Notes under the pieces: model-generated
Told to the model about the DNA's origin: nothing
The model's input: only the letters and a program-made list of their open reading frames with translations
Databases searched by the model: none
Program-made: the position numbers and the translations under genes
Assembly (NCBI GenBank): GCA_003280095.1
Contig: QCGA01000003.1
Span: 1 to 64,000, forward strand
DNA from: Prochlorococcus sp. AG-363-O16
GTDB taxonomy: Bacteria > Cyanobacteriota > Cyanobacteriia > PCC-6307 > Cyanobiaceae
Direction: 5' to 3'
Length of the DNA: 64,000 nt
Shown: in pieces, positions 17,982 through 29,543 of the stretch
How positions within the stretch are numbered: the first letter of the stretch is position 1
How the letters are laid out: each line of letters starts with the position of its first letter

Positions 17982-19526
17982 TTGCTTTTGTTGACTCTTG
18001 GTCCCTTGTCTGATCTTCGAGATACTCGCATAGAAAAGGCTAAGGCCTTAAAGGAAATGGGACAGGGGCCTTATGCCCTGGGGTTTCAGTTGACTCATCA
18101 TTCAGCAAGTCTTCATAAGGAGTTTGAGGCTCTTCCTAATGGTGAAGAGCGAGATGTGTCAGTTGCTGTTGCAGGTCGAGTAATCACAAGGCGTGTAATG
18201 GGCAAGTTGGCATTTTTTACTCTTGCTGATCAAACAGGAACTATTCAGTTGTACTTGGAGAAGGCAACGCTGAGCCGCCCTGATGAGGAAGAGTCTGGTT
18301 TGAGTCCCTTTAAGCAGTTAACCGATTTTGTTGACTCAGGAGATTGGATAGGAGTAATTGGGATTTTGAAAAGGACAGATCGAGGGGAGCTTTCAGTGAA
18401 GGTGAAGTCTTGGCAGATGCTTACAAAATCTCTTCAGCCCCTTCCAGATAAGTGGCATGGACTCTCAGATGTTGAGAAGCGTTATAGGCAAAGATATTTG
18501 GACTTGATTGTTTCTCCTAACTCTCGTCAGACTTTTAAAAGACGAGCATTGTTGGTTAGTGCAATACGGCGTTGGTTGGATGAGCGTGATTTTTTGGAAA
18601 TTGAGACACCTGTTTTGCAATCTGAAGCCGGTGGAGCTGATGCTAGGCCATTCGTTACTTTTCACAACACTCTAGATCAAAAATTATATCTTCGTATAGC
18701 AACTGAATTGCATCTTAAAAGGCTAGTAGTAGGAGGATTCGAGAGGGTTTATGAACTAGGTCGCATCTTTAGAAATGAGGGAATAAGTACGCGACATAAT
18801 CCCGAATTTACATCGGTTGAGATTTACAAAGCATTCGCTGATTATGTGGAAATGATGGAGTTAACTGAGCAGCTGATTGGAAGCATTTGTTCTCAGATTT
18901 GTGGGTCGACAAATATTCAGTATCAGGGTCAAGAAATTAATTTAACTCCTCCATGGAGACGAGCCACTATGCATGACTTGGTTCATCAGGCTACAGGTAT
19001 TGATTTTCATATCTTTAAGGAGGATCGAGCCAAGGCTGAATCTGCAATGGTTGCGGCAGGACTGGAAGCCCCATCCAATGCAGATAGTGTTGGACGCTTA
19101 TTGAACGCAGCTTTTGAGCAGGCAGTTGAATCAACACTCATCCAACCAACTTTTGTGATTGATTATCCGATAGAGATTTCACCACTTGCCAGACAACATC
19201 GTAGTAAGGAGGGCATGGTTGAGCGATTTGAACTTTTTATCGCAGGACGGGAAACTGCAAATGCCTTTAGTGAGTTAATAGATCCGATTGATCAACGTGA
19301 GCGTTTGCAGACTCAACAGAAACGTCGAGAGGGTGGAGATCTAGAGGCTCATAACATTGATGAGGACTTTCTAATGGCCTTGGAGGTTGGTATGCCGCCT
19401 ACTGGAGGCTTGGGTATTGGGATTGATCGACTTGTCATGTTGCTTACAGATAGCCCTTCCATTCGTGACGTAATTGCCTTTCCTTTGCTTCGATCGGAAT
19501 CGATTAGGGAAGATTCCGGCGCATGA
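17982..19526 (+). CDS. lysS: Lysyl-tRNA synthetase (class II)
   Basis: This 514-residue enzyme charges tRNA-Lys. The N-terminal OB-fold anticodon-binding domain contains [21 protein letters not shown]. The class II catalytic core has motif 2 in [16 protein letters not shown] and motif 3 in [15 protein letters not shown]. The extension past residue 500 is short, as usual. The start is TTG at 17982, which places the conserved [12 protein letters not shown] helix about 17 residues in. It follows rpaB by 47 bp on the same strand. Confidence 0.95.
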   Translation: MLLLTLGPLSDLRDTRIEKAKALKEMGQGPYALGFQLTHHSASLHKEFEALPNGEERDVSVAVAGRVITRRVMGKLAFFTLADQTGTIQLYLEKATLSRPDEEESGLSPFKQLTDFVDSGDWIGVIGILKRTDRGELSVKVKSWQMLTKSLQPLPDKWHGLSDVEKRYRQRYLDLIVSPNSRQTFKRRALLVSAIRRWLDERDFLEIETPVLQSEAGGADARPFVTFHNTLDQKLYLRIATELHLKRLVVGGFERVYELGRIFRNEGISTRHNPEFTSVEIYKAFADYVEMMELTEQLIGSICSQICGSTNIQYQGQEINLTPPWRRATMHDLVHQATGIDFHIFKEDRAKAESAMVAAGLEAPSNADSVGRLLNAAFEQAVESTLIQPTFVIDYPIEISPLARQHRSKEGMVERFELFIAGRETANAFSELIDPIDQRERLQTQQKRREGGDLEAHNIDEDFLMALEVGMPPTGGLGIGIDRLVMLLTDSPSIRDVIAFPLLRSESIREDSGA

Positions 19527-19573
19527 ATAGCCGTCAAAGTGGATAATTATCACAGTGGCAAGGTTCTCTTCAA

Positions 19574-19837
19574 ATGAGTGGTGAGCGCGTAGGTTTCCGC
19601 TTCAAGCACACCGATGCGGTGGTCAAGCGCAATCCCCAGGGTCGTTCGCGGCGAGGCTGGGTTATGGAGCCGGTCGAACAGACCACAAGCCGTGGAACAA
19701 AAATGCCCGCTTATCGAATTCGATGGCGAGATAGTGAACGTCCCGAGATTGTTCTTCAACACATGCTTATTGCCGATCCTGATCCTTCACCCCCGCCGGC
19801 AAATGTCAGCTTAGAACCTCCTGCACCAAAGGCTTAA
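19574..19837 (+). CDS. Conserved small protein of unknown function
   Basis: The protein has 87 residues, is basic in the first two-thirds and Pro-rich at the end (DPSPPPANVSLEPPAPKA). The middle, GWVMEPVEQTTSRGTKMPAYRIRWRD, looks like a small beta-rich or SH3-like fold. I recognise it as the sort of short conserved protein found in picocyanobacteria but know no function. ATG 19574 lies 47 bp after lysS on the same strand, so it may be co-transcribed. It ends 1 bp before the convergent coiled-coil gene. Confidence 0.65.
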   Translation: MSGERVGFRFKHTDAVVKRNPQGRSRRGWVMEPVEQTTSRGTKMPAYRIRWRDSERPEIVLQHMLIADPDPSPPPANVSLEPPAPKA

Positions 19838-19838
19838 A

Positions 19839-20324
19839 TCATCGGCCGAGGTCATTTTTTCTTTTGAGCTCATCAAGTTCTTGTTGAGTTTGGAATCTGG
19901 ACCATTTCTCTTCGAGAGAAGATGGATGGTTTGTTTTTTTGTGAGTAGTGAGGAGTTTTATTTGTGTTTCATTTTCATTCCAGCGATTTCCAAGTTTTTC
20001 GAGTTCCTCCCAAAGCTCTCTACCTTCTACCATTAAATTTTCCAAATGCTTTTCCGCTCGATTAGCTAGATCAGTAGCTCCGGATTCACGTGCACGGTGA
20101 GATCTATTTTCCCATTCCCTGACATTTGCGAAAAGCTTAAGGATTTGTTCGCGGAGTTCAGTGGCTTCAGCTTGGATATGACATTGTTTTTTCCTTAGGT
20201 AGGTTTTGCGTTCGTGATCTGTATGTTCACGAAGAAGTCTGTCTTGAAAGGGGTTGGTATTTAGAAAGCTGTCTAAACCCTTCTCAAGCGCTTGTTCTAG
20301 TTTCTCGAGCCATTCGTGGCTCAT
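19839..20324 (-). CDS. Coiled-coil protein, picocyanobacterial, unknown function
   Basis: The protein has 161 residues, is highly charged, and is predicted by eye to be nearly all helical with heptad-like spacing (ERKTYLRKKQCHIQAEATEL, then EKHLENLMVEGRELWEELEKL). No catalytic motif or membrane segment is present. The ATG overlaps the stop of the upstream 76-residue gene by 4 bp, so the two are translated as a coupled pair and probably act together. I recall similar paired proteins being labelled as hercynine-metabolism proteins in databases; nothing in this sequence or its neighbours confirms that. Confidence 0.6.
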   Translation of the reverse strand: MSHEWLEKLEQALEKGLDSFLNTNPFQDRLLREHTDHERKTYLRKKQCHIQAEATELREQILKLFANVREWENRSHRARESGATDLANRAEKHLENLMVEGRELWEELEKLGNRWNENETQIKLLTTHKKTNHPSSLEEKWSRFQTQQELDELKRKNDLGR

Positions 20325-20551
20325 AGGTTTTTTGGCGGAGTTGTGATTACTGGTGCTTCAATTTCCTTTCGCAACGGTGAGAGAGCGGCTTCACGCGATT
20401 GCAGAATTGCTCGGGTGAGTTTTGTGATAGCTCCTTCTCCAAGATCAAGTTTGCTGAGCTGGTCAAATGAGATTTGGTACAGGCCGTCTAGCTCTTCTAA
20501 AAGTTTTTCGCGATAGAGCCGAATGATTTTGCGTTGATTTTCTGGACTCAT
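20321..20551 (-). CDS. Small helical protein paired with the coiled-coil gene
   Basis: The protein has 76 residues and reads as helical throughout: KIIRLYREKLLEELDGLYQ, LDLGEGAITKLTRAILQSRE, then a Pro-rich tail ending APVITTPPKNL. It is the first gene of a two-gene minus-strand operon, and its stop overlaps the start of the coiled-coil gene by 4 bp. Function is unknown. The recalled database name 'hercynine metabolism small protein' may apply but cannot be supported from the sequence. Confidence 0.6.
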   Translation of the reverse strand: MSPENQRKIIRLYREKLLEELDGLYQISFDQLSKLDLGEGAITKLTRAILQSREAALSPLRKEIEAPVITTPPKNL

Positions 20552-20677
20552 TTGTTTTGAGAGATTTAGGTTGCTTTTGTTTAGTGTTTGATTGATTTTG
20601 CTATTTTAGCGGTCCAAATAATTCTATGAAAAGATTTGGTATATGCTTTGATGTTCCTTGAATTGTACTCATCACTA

Positions 20678-21169
20678 TTAGTAGCGAGCCAGTACTGACC
20701 TGGCATCTTTGTCTGCTTCTTTTCTTTTCTCTTCTTGTCTTTTATCATGAAGCTTGCGACCCTTGCCTAAGCCAATTGTCATTTTTATCCACGAGCCTTT
20801 TAAATGTAAATTGAGTGGGATCAAAGTTAAACCTTTCTTGTCTACTTGGCCACGTAATTTACTTATTTCTTGTCTATGGGCTAACAATTTTCTCACTCTT
20901 AAGGGATCATGATTGAAATAGCTCCCAGCATGACTATGAGGGGATATGTGCACATTATGTAAATGAAGTTCTCCTTTTCTTATTAAGCAGAAACCATCGC
21001 GCAGATTCGCTTGACCAGCTCTAATAGACTTTACTTCGGTTCCAAGTAGTTCGATCCCAGTTTCAAGAGTTTCTAAGATTTCATATTGATGACGAGCAAG
21101 GCGGTTGTCGGCCAGTAAACGATTGGCCGCTTTTCTGGAGGCTTGAGTTGCTTTTTTAGCCTTTGCCAT
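20678..21169 (-). CDS. smpB: SsrA-binding protein SmpB
   Basis: This 163-residue protein has the SmpB core: [37 protein letters not shown], and the basic C-terminal tail [23 protein letters not shown] that threads into the ribosomal A site. It delivers tmRNA to stalled ribosomes. No ssrA RNA gene is visible in the window. It is divergent from ruvB; the track ruvB ORF would overlap its start by 7 bp, but the likely ruvB ATG is 50 bp away. Confidence 0.96.
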   Translation of the reverse strand: MAKAKKATQASRKAANRLLADNRLARHQYEILETLETGIELLGTEVKSIRAGQANLRDGFCLIRKGELHLHNVHISPHSHAGSYFNHDPLRVRKLLAHRQEISKLRGQVDKKGLTLIPLNLHLKGSWIKMTIGLGKGRKLHDKRQEEKRKEADKDARSVLARY

Positions 21170-21219
21170 ATGCCTTTACTAATACACCGACCTTATCCAT
21201 AGCTCGGTACCCTTCCAGC

Positions 21220-22281
21220 ATGTCCATAGTTTCTTCTAACAACGGTCGGTCCTTCAGAAAGGGTCCTAAAGGGCAATCCCGTGTTGTGGATGCATGTCCA
21301 ACTGCAGATGAGTGTATTCCTGTTAAAGAAGATGGATTAAGACCAAATAGTTTTGATGAATATATTGGCCAGACTGCTCTTAAACAAGTTTTAGGTATCG
21401 CGGTTCAAGCCGCTAAAGGCAGAGGAGATTCTTTGGACCATGTTTTGTTGTATGGCCCGCCTGGTTTAGGGAAAACAACAATGGCAATTGTTTTAGCAGA
21501 AGAATTGGGTGTTAGATGTCGTATTACTAGTGCACCGGCTTTAGAACGTCCTAGAGACATTGTTGGGTTGTTGATTAACTTGCAACCTCGAGAAATTCTT
21601 TTTATTGATGAAATCCATCGACTCACCAAGGTCGCTGAAGAGTTGCTATATCCGGCAATGGAGGATCGCCGAATAGATCTGACTGTTGGGAGGGGGGGGA
21701 CATCACGCATTAGGTCAGTAAATCTCTCGAGTTTTACTCTTGTGGGTGCAACTACAAGAGCTGGTTCTATAAGTTCACCTTTGCGTGATCGGTTTGGTCT
21801 TGTTCATAGATTGGAGTTTTATGGTTTGAATGATCTGCAAGCAATAGTTAAAAGAGCTGCTTCATTGTTGGCCATGTCATTAACTGAAGATGCTTGTTTC
21901 GAGATGGCTAGAAGATGTAGGGGGACCCCAAGGATTGCCAATCGACTTCTTAGACGTGTGAGGGACGTGGCAACTGTTCGAGGTGAAGTTGATTCTTCTA
22001 TAAACGCCCAATTGGTAGATGAAGCCTTGAGATTGCATTCTGTTGATTCGAGAGGTTTGGATTCCAGTGATCGAAAGTTGCTCAAATTGTTGTTATATGA
22101 GCATGGCGGTGGCCCAGTTGGATTGGAAACGCTTGCCGCCTCATTAGGAGAGGACTCGTCAACTCTTGAAACTGTTGTTGAACCATTTCTTTTGCAGTTG
22201 GGTTTTTTGCAGCGAACACCTCGTGGGCGTGTGATTACAGCGTCGGGGAAAGAACACCTTTCCTTACAGGGAGCTTCATGA
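21220..22281 (+). CDS. ruvB: Holliday junction branch migration helicase RuvB
   Basis: This is the AAA+ motor of RuvAB. Visible features are [21 protein letters not shown], Walker [10 protein letters not shown], Walker [11 protein letters not shown], sensor 1 VGATTRAG, the arginine finger region [14 protein letters not shown], and a C-terminal winged helix with [16 protein letters not shown] and [13 protein letters not shown] 21220 gives 353 residues, typical length; the track ORF begins 19 residues earlier in smpB leader sequence. A G8 tract lies in the coding region at 21692-21699. Its stop overlaps the next ATG (ATGA). Confidence 0.95.
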   Translation: MSIVSSNNGRSFRKGPKGQSRVVDACPTADECIPVKEDGLRPNSFDEYIGQTALKQVLGIAVQAAKGRGDSLDHVLLYGPPGLGKTTMAIVLAEELGVRCRITSAPALERPRDIVGLLINLQPREILFIDEIHRLTKVAEELLYPAMEDRRIDLTVGRGGTSRIRSVNLSSFTLVGATTRAGSISSPLRDRFGLVHRLEFYGLNDLQAIVKRAASLLAMSLTEDACFEMARRCRGTPRIANRLLRRVRDVATVRGEVDSSINAQLVDEALRLHSVDSRGLDSSDRKLLKLLLYEHGGGPVGLETLAASLGEDSSTLETVVEPFLLQLGFLQRTPRGRVITASGKEHLSLQGAS

Positions 22282-23081
22282 GCATTTGGCCATTGTTTAA
22301 AAACCTGATGGTTGGTTTTTTTTGTTTGGTTTTTTTGTCATTTATTTTTGTCCCAATTCCTTTATTTGCTATTTCTGATACTCAGGTATTGTTTGAAAAT
22401 GCTCTTAAAGCTAGTAGAGAAGGAGAATTTGTCGAGGCATTATCGCTTTGGGATGAGCTTATTAAGATTGATTCAGATAATTCTGCTGCATGGAGTAATC
22501 GAGGAAATGTGCGTCTAGCTCTTGGAGACTCTAGGGGAGCAATTGAAGATCAGACGAAGTCAATCGAACTGACGCCCATGGAAATAGACCCCTATCTAAA
22601 TCGAGGGTTGGCTGAGGAGTCTTTGAAGCTTTGGGATGCGGCCAGGAAAGATTACACATTGATTTTGGACCAGAATCCTGAGGATCCTTCTGCTCTTTAT
22701 AACCTCGCTAATGTTTATGGAGCACAGGGCAATTGGTCTAACGCGGCTTTTCTTTACCAAAAGGCATCTTTAGCTCGCCCTGGGTTTGTTATGGCACGTT
22801 CTAGCGAGGCTTTATCTACTTACCAAAATGGTGAATTTGATCAGGCAGAGTCACAATTAAGAAGTGTGATTCGAAGATACCCAATGACTGCTGATGCTAG
22901 AGCTGCGCTTAGTGCGCTTTTGTGGAGGCAAGGTCGTTTTGGCGAAGCAGAGAGTCATTGGACTGCAGCAATTGGATTGGACAATAGGTATATGCATAAA
23001 GACTGGTTATTAAATGTTCGACGTTGGCCACCTCAACCTTCTGAGGATTTGATTGCTTTTCTAGCTTTGGAGCGTCCATGA
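22278..23081 (+). CDS. TPR-repeat protein with N-terminal signal/anchor
   Basis: The protein has 267 residues. A hydrophobic N-terminal segment (about 9-32) resembles a signal peptide or anchor, so the rest is probably lumenal or periplasmic. At least four tetratricopeptide units follow, for example [42 protein letters not shown] and [17 protein letters not shown], then a C-terminal tail. TPR proteins scaffold protein assemblies, often photosystem assembly in cyanobacteria, but no specific partner can be named. It overlaps ruvB upstream and the M20 hydrolase downstream by ATGA junctions. Confidence 0.82.
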   Translation: MSIWPLFKNLMVGFFCLVFLSFIFVPIPLFAISDTQVLFENALKASREGEFVEALSLWDELIKIDSDNSAAWSNRGNVRLALGDSRGAIEDQTKSIELTPMEIDPYLNRGLAEESLKLWDAARKDYTLILDQNPEDPSALYNLANVYGAQGNWSNAAFLYQKASLARPGFVMARSSEALSTYQNGEFDQAESQLRSVIRRYPMTADARAALSALLWRQGRFGEAESHWTAAIGLDNRYMHKDWLLNVRRWPPQPSEDLIAFLALERP

Positions 23082-24268
23082 GTACTCTTTTGCACTGGGA
23101 AGAGCAGCTTGATCTTCTTTTGCCAGAGTTGTTAGAGATCAGAAGGCATTTACATGCACATCCAGAGCTGAGCGGGCAAGAACAACAAACTGCTGCTTTA
23201 GTTGCAGGTGAGTTAAGAAGGTATGGCTGGAAGGTCCGCGAAGGTGTTGGTCGTACTGGCGTAGTTGCGGACCTTGGACCATCTAATGGTCCTTGTGTAG
23301 GGCTAAGGGTTGATATGGATGCTTTACCAGTTGAAGAATTGACTGGGCTTTCTTATGCATCAAAGCAGTTGGGAGTGATGCATGCCTGTGGCCATGATTT
23401 GCATACTTGTATTGGCTTAGGAGTCGCGAATCTATTAGCAAAAGAGAAGCAGCTTTTGACTGCAGTGAGGTTGTTGTTCCAGCCTGCAGAAGAATTGGCC
23501 GAAGGAGCTCGTTGGATGCGGAAAGATGGGGCAACAGAGCATTTAGACGCCTTGTTTGGTGTACATGTTTTTCCTGAATTACCAGTAGGGAGTATTGGTG
23601 TTAAGAGTGGAAGTCTTACAGCAGCAGCAGGTGAGTTGGAAATAGAAGTTATTGGAGAGGGTGGTCATGGCGCGAGACCTCATCAAGCTGTTGATGCAAT
23701 TTGGATTGCATCTAAGGTTGTGAGTGGATTGCAAGAGGCTATTAGTCGTGGTTTAGATGCTTTACAACCAGTTGTGGTGAGTTTTGGCCGTATTGAAGGT
23801 GGTAAGGCTTTTAATGTAATTGCTGACAAAGTCAGACTTGTTGGAACTGTTCGTTGCTTAGATGTCCGTTTGCATGAAAGACTCCCAGACTGGATTGAAA
23901 AAACAGTCAAAGCCATTTGCCATAGTTGTGGAGCAGATGTAATTGTTCGCTATCGCTGTATAACTCCACCTGTTTACAACGATCCTGAACTCACTGCTTT
24001 GCTAGAAAAAAGTGCGATTGCTCAATTGGGAGCTGAGAATGTTGTTCGACTCGACAAAGCATCTCTTGGTGCTGAGGATTTTGCGGAACTTCTTAAAGAA
24101 GTGAGAGGGACAATGTTTCGCTTAGGAGTTGCTGGAGAGGAAGGCTGTGCCCCACTTCATAGTGGTCAGTTTGTCCCAAAGGAGGATTCTCTCGGAGTCG
24201 GAATCAAGGTGATTATCGAAACATTGTTTGCATGGATGCATGAAAGAAAACATTTGGGTAATTATTGA
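23078..24268 (+). CDS. M20-family amidohydrolase (N-acyl-amino-acid hydrolase type)
   Basis: The protein has 396 residues. The M20D signature is clear: RRHLHAHPELSGQE at about 22-35, GLRVDMDALPVEE with metal-ligand Asp, MHACGHDLHTCIGLG with Cys-Gly-His-Asp, FQPAEELAEGARWM with catalytic Glu, and a dimerisation domain starting ELEIEVIGEGGHGARPHQAVDA. Members hydrolyse N-acyl amino acids, hippurate-like compounds or auxin conjugates. Substrate is unknown here. Its ATG overlaps the TPR gene stop (ATGA). Confidence 0.92.
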   Translation: MSTLLHWEEQLDLLLPELLEIRRHLHAHPELSGQEQQTAALVAGELRRYGWKVREGVGRTGVVADLGPSNGPCVGLRVDMDALPVEELTGLSYASKQLGVMHACGHDLHTCIGLGVANLLAKEKQLLTAVRLLFQPAEELAEGARWMRKDGATEHLDALFGVHVFPELPVGSIGVKSGSLTAAAGELEIEVIGEGGHGARPHQAVDAIWIASKVVSGLQEAISRGLDALQPVVVSFGRIEGGKAFNVIADKVRLVGTVRCLDVRLHERLPDWIEKTVKAICHSCGADVIVRYRCITPPVYNDPELTALLEKSAIAQLGAENVVRLDKASLGAEDFAELLKEVRGTMFRLGVAGEEGCAPLHSGQFVPKEDSLGVGIKVIIETLFAWMHERKHLGNY

Positions 24269-24270
24269 CC

Positions 24271-24492
24271 ATGAAGAATTTTGGCCACCCTTTACTCTCT
24301 CTTGCTGGACCTTTCTTAATTCTTTTGTCTCTATTTGCGATAATTCAGCGTGAAGGCAGTGATCAGTTGCAGCCTCTACCTGCGCTTCTTGTTGGAATTG
24401 GGTTGGTTTTAAGTAGCGTATTGGCTCGTAAAAGGAGAAGGCAGAAATTGCTTTCTGCACTTCGAAGAAGTCAATATGATGAAAATTCATAG
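24271..24492 (+). CDS. Small membrane protein (DUF3188-like)
   Basis: The protein has 73 residues from ATG 24271, which lies 2 bp after the hydrolase stop; the track start TTG 24265 overlaps that stop. It has two hydrophobic segments (LLSLAGPFLILLSLFAII and LPALLVGIGLVLSSVLA) joined by a short polar turn, then a basic tail (RKRRRQK). It resembles the two-helix DUF3188 proteins of cyanobacteria. Function is unknown. It is the last gene of the ruvB run. Confidence 0.65.
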   Translation: MKNFGHPLLSLAGPFLILLSLFAIIQREGSDQLQPLPALLVGIGLVLSSVLARKRRRQKLLSALRRSQYDENS

Positions 24493-24580
24493 GATTTCAA
24501 ATCGGAAGTTTTGATTTTCTCCAAGTAGGTTCCTTTCAGCGTACGGTTTGTTTAGATTAAAGGTAGGTAAGTTATTCGTA

Positions 24581-24667
24581 CCACTAGGGGTGCTAGTCAA
24601 AGAAATTATTGACTGGCTGAGATCACACCCTCTGACCTGATCCTGTTAATTCTGGCGAAGGGAAGTG
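24581..24667 (+). promoter_or_regulatory. TPP riboswitch (THI element)
   Basis: The conserved blocks appear in order: CACTAGGGGTGC, GGCTGAGA, ACCCTCTGACCTGATC, GTTAAT and GCGAAGGGAAGTG. The CACT/AGTG ends form P1. It lies just upstream of thiC on the same strand, the standard place for thiamine pyrophosphate feedback control. No separate terminator hairpin is obvious between the aptamer and the start, so control may act on translation initiation. Confidence 0.95.
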
Positions 24668-24685
24668 TTGAAGCGTGATCTCTGA

Positions 24686-26095
<1,410 letters not shown>

Positions 26096-26142
26096 TTTGA
26101 ATCGATTGATGGTGAATATTTATACACTGTTTTGATTTTCAT

Positions 26143-26206
26143 AATAAAACAAGAAGCCAGGCTTATTTATTAAAAATAAATAAAATGTCTGGCTTCTTGT
26201 TTTATT
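26143..26206. terminator. Long bidirectional hairpin terminator between thiC and tkt
   Basis: An 18-bp perfect inverted repeat (AATAAAACAAGAAGCCAG at 26143-26160, complement at 26189-26206) encloses a second AT-only stem (TTATTTATT / AATAAATAA) with an AAA loop, nearly 64 bases in all. Because the arms begin with AATAAAA and end with TTTTATT, both convergent genes, thiC and tkt, get a stem followed by a U-rich tail. Confidence 0.88.
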
Positions 26207-26223
26207 TTTAAAGTTGATAAAAA

Positions 26224-28236
26224 TCAGGATTCAAGTAATGAATTAGCTTTTGAAAGAACATTTTCAACTGTGAATCCGAATTTCTCCATACATACTCCCC
26301 CTGGAGCTGATGCTCCAAAGCTTGTCATAGTTACACTGTCACCATCAAGGCCAATATATTTATGCCAACCGAAGCCTGAGGCTGCTTCAACAACCAACCT
26401 TTTGCGGATAGAAGGAGGGAGTACTTCTTGCTTATAGCTTTCACTTTGTTCTTCAAATAGTTCCACGCAAGGCATAGAAACAACTCGTACTTTTTTGCCA
26501 CTGGCAGTAAGTTTTTTGGCTGCCTGGACACATAGATCTAATTCGCTTCCTGTGCCTATCAAGATAAGTTCTGCTTGTCCTTGGCAATCTTCAAGGACAT
26601 ATCCACCTAGGGCTACTTTGTCTATTGAGGAATTCGCTTGATTCGCCATTCCTTGACGACTAAGGCATAGAGCACTGGGTCGGTTTCGGTTTTGAACGGC
26701 AAGCTTATAAGCACCACTTGTTTCATTGCCATCGCCAGGACGGAAGACAAGCATATTCGGAATTGCCCTTAGAGAAGGAATGGTTTCAACTGGTTGGTGA
26801 GTTGGTCCGTCTTCACCAACTCCTATTGAGTCATGCGTGAGAACGTATATGACTCCAAGGCCGCTGAGAGCAGATAATCTCATTGACCCTCTCATGTAGT
26901 CAGCGAATACAAGGAAAGTTCCCCCGTAAGGAATTAGACCGCTTTTGTGATAAGCAATACCATTCAGAATGGCTGCCATTGCATGTTCTCTAACTCCAAA
27001 ATGCAGGTAGCGTTTTGAGCGGGTTTCAGCTTGGAAAGATCCAGTTTCTCCTTGAATATCTGTGTAATTTGAATGTGTTAGGTCAGCTGATCCACCAATT
27101 AATTCTGGGAGATTCGGACCTAATGCACCGAGACAGATCTGAGAGTGTTTTCTTGTGGCAAGTCCTTTATCTTCTGAGGAGTAAGAGGGAAGACTTTTGT
27201 CCCAAGATTGTGGGAGTTCATTTCTGAGCATCCGCTCGAATTCAGCTGCTTCATCTGGGTACTTCAGACGGTAGTTTGCAAGTTTTTTATTCCACTCATT
27301 TTCTAGCTGGGAGCCTCTCTCAATAGCTTTTTGGTAGTGGTTGTATACCTCTTGTGGAATCTCGAAAGGAGCATGCTCCCATTCGAGTTGTTTTCTCGTG
27401 AGAGTGGCTTCTTCTTCTCCTAGTGGTGCCCCATGGACTCCAGCTGTATCACTTTTATTGGGTGATCCAAAACCAATGGTTGTACTTATCTTGATAATAG
27501 AGGGTTTATTGGTAATACTTTTGGCTGTTTCAATTGCTTTTGAAATCGAGTTTATATCGTTATTTCCATCGGCCACATGTTGTACATGCCATCCATAAGC
27601 TTCATATCTTTTGAGAACATCTTCTGTAAAGGAAACTTCGGTACGACCATCAATTGTAATTTGGTTATCGTCATATAAGGCAATCAATTTTCCTAATTTG
27701 AGGTGCCCTGCTAATGAGCAAGCTTCTTTTGATACCCCTTCTTGATTGCAACCATCACCCATGATGACGTAGGTGAAATGGTCGACGATTGTTGAATCGG
27801 GTTTGTTGAATTTTGCAGCCAAGTGTGACTCGGCAATGGCTAAGCCAACTGCATTAGAGATTCCTGCTCCCAGAGGACCTGTCGTCACTTCTACACCAGC
27901 TGTTTCAAAGGTCTCAGGATGGCCTGGTGTGCGCGAGCCCCATTGTCTGAATTGCTTTATATCTTCAATGGTTACTGAGTCATATCCTGTGAGGTGTAGT
28001 AGTGCATATAGAAGCATGCAACCGTGACCGGCTGAGAGAACGAATCTATCTCTGTTAAACCATTCAGGGTTCTTTGGGTTGTGCTTGAGAAATTTGTCCC
28101 ATAGGGAATAACCCATTGGGGCGCAACCCATTGGCAGCCCTGGGTGGCCGCTGTTGGACTTGTTAACTGCATCTACGGCGAGCATCCGGATGCTATTTAT
28201 GCAGAGCTTTTCAAGTGAAGCGGGCACAGCGACCAT
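26224..28236 (-). CDS. tkt: Transketolase
   Basis: This 670-residue thiamine diphosphate enzyme of the Calvin cycle and pentose phosphate pathway transfers two-carbon ketol units. Motifs include [19 protein letters not shown] near the N-terminus, the ThDP motif [13 protein letters not shown] with its ALYDDN end, the pyrimidine domain [18 protein letters not shown], and [18 protein letters not shown]. The length is typical. It lies on the minus strand 51 bp downstream of fabF, so acpP-fabF-tkt may be one transcript ending at the hairpin at 26143-26206. Confidence 0.96.
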   Translation of the reverse strand: MVAVPASLEKLCINSIRMLAVDAVNKSNSGHPGLPMGCAPMGYSLWDKFLKHNPKNPEWFNRDRFVLSAGHGCMLLYALLHLTGYDSVTIEDIKQFRQWGSRTPGHPETFETAGVEVTTGPLGAGISNAVGLAIAESHLAAKFNKPDSTIVDHFTYVIMGDGCNQEGVSKEACSLAGHLKLGKLIALYDDNQITIDGRTEVSFTEDVLKRYEAYGWHVQHVADGNNDINSISKAIETAKSITNKPSIIKISTTIGFGSPNKSDTAGVHGAPLGEEEATLTRKQLEWEHAPFEIPQEVYNHYQKAIERGSQLENEWNKKLANYRLKYPDEAAEFERMLRNELPQSWDKSLPSYSSEDKGLATRKHSQICLGALGPNLPELIGGSADLTHSNYTDIQGETGSFQAETRSKRYLHFGVREHAMAAILNGIAYHKSGLIPYGGTFLVFADYMRGSMRLSALSGLGVIYVLTHDSIGVGEDGPTHQPVETIPSLRAIPNMLVFRPGDGNETSGAYKLAVQNRNRPSALCLSRQGMANQANSSIDKVALGGYVLEDCQGQAELILIGTGSELDLCVQAAKKLTASGKKVRVVSMPCVELFEEQSESYKQEVLPPSIRKRLVVEAASGFGWHKYIGLDGDSVTMTSFGASAPGGVCMEKFGFTVENVLSKANSLLES

Positions 28237-28287
28237 TTTTTTAAAGAGGGGTTTGGTAATTCTGAAGGATGGTTGGTTAAAGATTGG

Positions 28288-29535
28288 CTAGGCCATTCGT
28301 TTAAAGGCAAGGCAGACATTGTGGCCGCCAAAACCAAAAGAGTTAGAGATGATCACATCTAGCTTGTGTTCTCTTGCTTTGTTCGGCACGTAATCCAAGT
28401 CACAGAGTGGGTCAGGGTTGGTGTAGTTAATTGTTGGAGGTATTAATCCATGTTGAATTGCGAGAACGCTAGCGACTGCTTCAATTCCCCCAGAACCTCC
28501 TAGTAAATGTCCGGTCATGGATTTTGTGGAGCTTACGGGAATTTGATGTGCTCTTTCTCCGAAAACAGTTTTTATAGCTGCTGTTTCGTTGCTGTCATTT
28601 GCAGGAGTGCTTGTCCCGTGAGCGTTGATGTAATCAACATCAGTGGTGTTTAGTTCACCATCTTTAAGAGCAAGTTGTATTGCCTCGGCCCCACCAATGC
28701 CGCCTGGTGTTGGTGAAGTGATGTGGTGGGCGTCGCAAGTTGAGCCATAACCAATTAGCTCAGCATGAATTGTTGCACCTCTGGCCTGCGCATGTTCGAG
28801 GTTTTCCAGAATTAGCACTCCCGAACCTTCTCCAATAACAAAGCCATCACGTTCGGAATCGAATGGTCGACTCGCTGACGAGGGATCATCATTTCTGAAT
28901 GAGAGTGCTTTTGCACTTGCGAAACCAGCCACTCCTAGCGGAGTGATGCTGGCTTCTGCGCCCCCACAGACCATTGCTTTGGCTTTTCCGAGTTGAATCA
29001 GTCGGAATGCATCGCCAATAGCATTTGAGCCGGCTGCACACGCAGTGGCCACTGCCGAGCTAGGACCTTTCGCGCCTAGTGCAATGGCTGTAAGTCCAGT
29101 TGCCATGTTTGGAATCATCATTGGCACTGTGAATGGACTAACCCTGCCAGGTCCTTTGTTTTCAAGAACATGTGCCTGAGTTTCCATAGTTAACAAGCCA
29201 CCAACTCCTGAACCAATGATGACTCCAACATCTGATTGATTGTTTTCGTCAATACAAAGTCCTGAGTTGGCTAATGCTTCCTTTGCAGCTACTACACCAA
29301 ACTTTGAGAATCGATCCCATCGTTTTGATTCTTTTGGTTCGAGAATTCCAGTTGGGTCAAAATCTTTGACCTCTGCTGCAAATTGACAGGCATGAGATGA
29401 GGCGTCAAACAAAGTGATAGCCGCAACACCATTGCGGCTGTTTGTTAAACCTTCCCAATAGGCCTGAACTGTGTTCCCAATAGGAGTGATCGCGCCGAGG
29501 CCAGTGACCACAACGCGATGAAGACCCGCCATCAT
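28288..29535 (-). CDS. fabF: 3-oxoacyl-ACP synthase II (FabF)
   Basis: This 415-residue condensing enzyme carries out fatty-acid elongation. The Cys-His-His triad is visible: ATACAAGSNAIGDA with the nucleophile Cys, NAHGTSTPANDSNE, and STKSMTGHLLGGSGG. The C-terminal SNSFGFGGHNVCLAF motif is standard. ATG 29535 follows a GAGGG ribosome site that overlaps the acpP stop region only 8 bp upstream, so acpP and fabF are clearly co-translated from one message. Confidence 0.96.
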   Translation of the reverse strand: MMAGLHRVVVTGLGAITPIGNTVQAYWEGLTNSRNGVAAITLFDASSHACQFAAEVKDFDPTGILEPKESKRWDRFSKFGVVAAKEALANSGLCIDENNQSDVGVIIGSGVGGLLTMETQAHVLENKGPGRVSPFTVPMMIPNMATGLTAIALGAKGPSSAVATACAAGSNAIGDAFRLIQLGKAKAMVCGGAEASITPLGVAGFASAKALSFRNDDPSSASRPFDSERDGFVIGEGSGVLILENLEHAQARGATIHAELIGYGSTCDAHHITSPTPGGIGGAEAIQLALKDGELNTTDVDYINAHGTSTPANDSNETAAIKTVFGERAHQIPVSSTKSMTGHLLGGSGGIEAVASVLAIQHGLIPPTINYTNPDPLCDLDYVPNKAREHKLDVIISNSFGFGGHNVCLAFKRMA

Positions 29536-29543
29536 TATGTCCC

